Shown in pieces: positions 5,411 through 6,036 of a DNA stretch of 6,036 nt. The notes under the pieces are model-generated. The model was not told the origin of the DNA. It was given only the letters and a program-made list of their open reading frames with translations, and ran no database searches. How positions within the stretch are numbered: position 1 is the stretch's first letter; each line of letters opens with the position of its first letter. The translations under genes were made by a program, and so were the position numbers. Source of the DNA: Actinomycetes bacterium (GTDB lineage Bacteria; Actinomycetota; Coriobacteriia; WRKU01); contig WQXV01000071.1 of assembly GCA_009781565.1 (NCBI GenBank), positions 1-6,036 on the forward strand. The letters run 5' to 3'.

Positions 5411-6036
5411 ATGCCACAGATTACTCGTGATGACGTTAAAGTTCCCGCCGATGTGCCCGCCCTTGCGCGCGAGACCTACATCGACAACTATCTCAAAGCA
5501 ACACAAAATACCGGTAGGCTGATGCTGTATGCCTGCGATCAGAAGATGGAGCATCTTAACGATGATTTCTATGGTGAGGGAATCGACATCGCCGATGCCG
5601 ATCCGCAGCACCTCTTCGAGATCGGTGACAAGGGTATTTGTGGCGTGTTAGCGGGCCAACGTGGTCTGATCGCACACTATGCCAACGACTATCCCGACAT
5701 CAACTATCTGGTCAAGATGAACTCGAAGACCCATCTGGTCAAGACGGAGCAGGACGATCCTTATTCGCCGCAGCTCTATTCATTCCAAGCAGTGATGGAT
5801 CTGATTAACAACGGGGTCAATGTCGTCGGAGTCGGCTACACGATCTATCTGGGATCCGAATACGAGTCACAGATGCTGGCTGAGGCTGGCGAGCTTATCG
5901 CCGAAGCCCATCAAGCCGGCCTGATCGTCGTGCTGTGGATCTATCCACGCGGTAAAGCCGTGCTCGATGAGAAGGACGCCCATCTGATAGCTGGTGCAGC
6001 AGGTGCCGCCAACACTCTGGGTGCCGACTTCGTAAA
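5411..6036 (+). CDS. fbaB: Class I fructose-bisphosphate aldolase, FbaB/DhnA type (3' end outside window)
   Basis: The first 208 residues of an enzyme expected to cleave fructose 1,6-bisphosphate to dihydroxyacetone phosphate and glyceraldehyde 3-phosphate, reversibly, in the cytoplasm. The TIM-barrel sequence matches the archaeal-type class I family (COG1830 style): LMLYACDQKMEHLNDDFYG (37-55), YLVKMNSKTHLVKT (99-112), VGVGYTIYLGSEYE (139-152), VVLWIYPRGKAV (173-184) and HLIAGAAGAANTLGADFV (191-208). The window stops two bases (AA) into the next codon, just where this family has the GADFVK lysine, the probable Schiff-base residue, so its identity cannot be confirmed here. The ATG at 5411 has AAAAGGAG ending 5 bases upstream. 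The gene is divergent from menA across a 56-base spacer. Related class I aldolases (LsrF, ADH synthase) share the fold, but the conserved blocks favour the fructose-bisphosphate enzyme. Confidence 0.85.
   Translation, partial: MPQITRDDVKVPADVPALARETYIDNYLKATQNTGRLMLYACDQKMEHLNDDFYGEGIDIADADPQHLFEIGDKGICGVLAGQRGLIAHYANDYPDINYLVKMNSKTHLVKTEQDDPYSPQLYSFQAVMDLINNGVNVVGVGYTIYLGSEYESQMLAEAGELIAEAHQAGLIVVLWIYPRGKAVLDEKDAHLIAGAAGAANTLGADFV

Overview
The window is a moderately GC-rich bacterial segment with six protein-coding genes (two cut by the window edges) and very little non-coding DNA. A menA-menG pair implies a menaquinone-respiring organism. The MenA and MenG sequence style (NNTCDIDKD motif, DYDRMN signature), the lipoprotein and the zinc-ribbon genes would fit an actinobacterial lineage such as Coriobacteriia. 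That placement is inferred from memory of family sequences, not from a search.

Left part (1-2359, + strand): the end of a double-zinc-ribbon protein gene, followed in frame by what looks like a third zinc ribbon interrupted by two stop codons (149-232). Next comes a 251-residue multi-zinc-ribbon protein (245-1000), then a 436-residue protein of unknown function with two PH-like repeats (1049-2359). These three closely spaced same-strand genes look like one accessory operon of undescribed function.

Middle (2360-3640): a well-formed sigma-70-type promoter with an inverted repeat over its -35 box drives a lipoprotein of the NMT1/SsuA-type ABC substrate-binding family (2510-3490). No permease or ATPase gene is next to it. 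The 150-base gap between this gene and the convergent menG holds a 17-bp inverted repeat that closes a 143-base potential structure.

Right part (3641-6036): menA (5354-4371, - strand) overlaps menG/ubiE (4384-3641, - strand). They encode the last two steps of menaquinone synthesis: prenylation of 1,4-dihydroxy-2-naphthoate, then C-methylation of demethylmenaquinone. Divergent to menA, a class I (FbaB/DhnA-type) fructose-bisphosphate aldolase gene begins at 5411 and runs off the window. The 56-base divergent spacer appears to hold two back-to-back extended -10 promoters; the menA one is so close to the gene that its transcript may be leaderless.

The most interesting items are the twice-interrupted zinc ribbon, the long-range inverted repeat between the convergent genes, the operator-like palindrome in front of the orphan binding protein, and the uncharacterised zinc-ribbon/PH-like gene cluster. 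No mobile element, CRISPR array, tRNA or rRNA was recognised.
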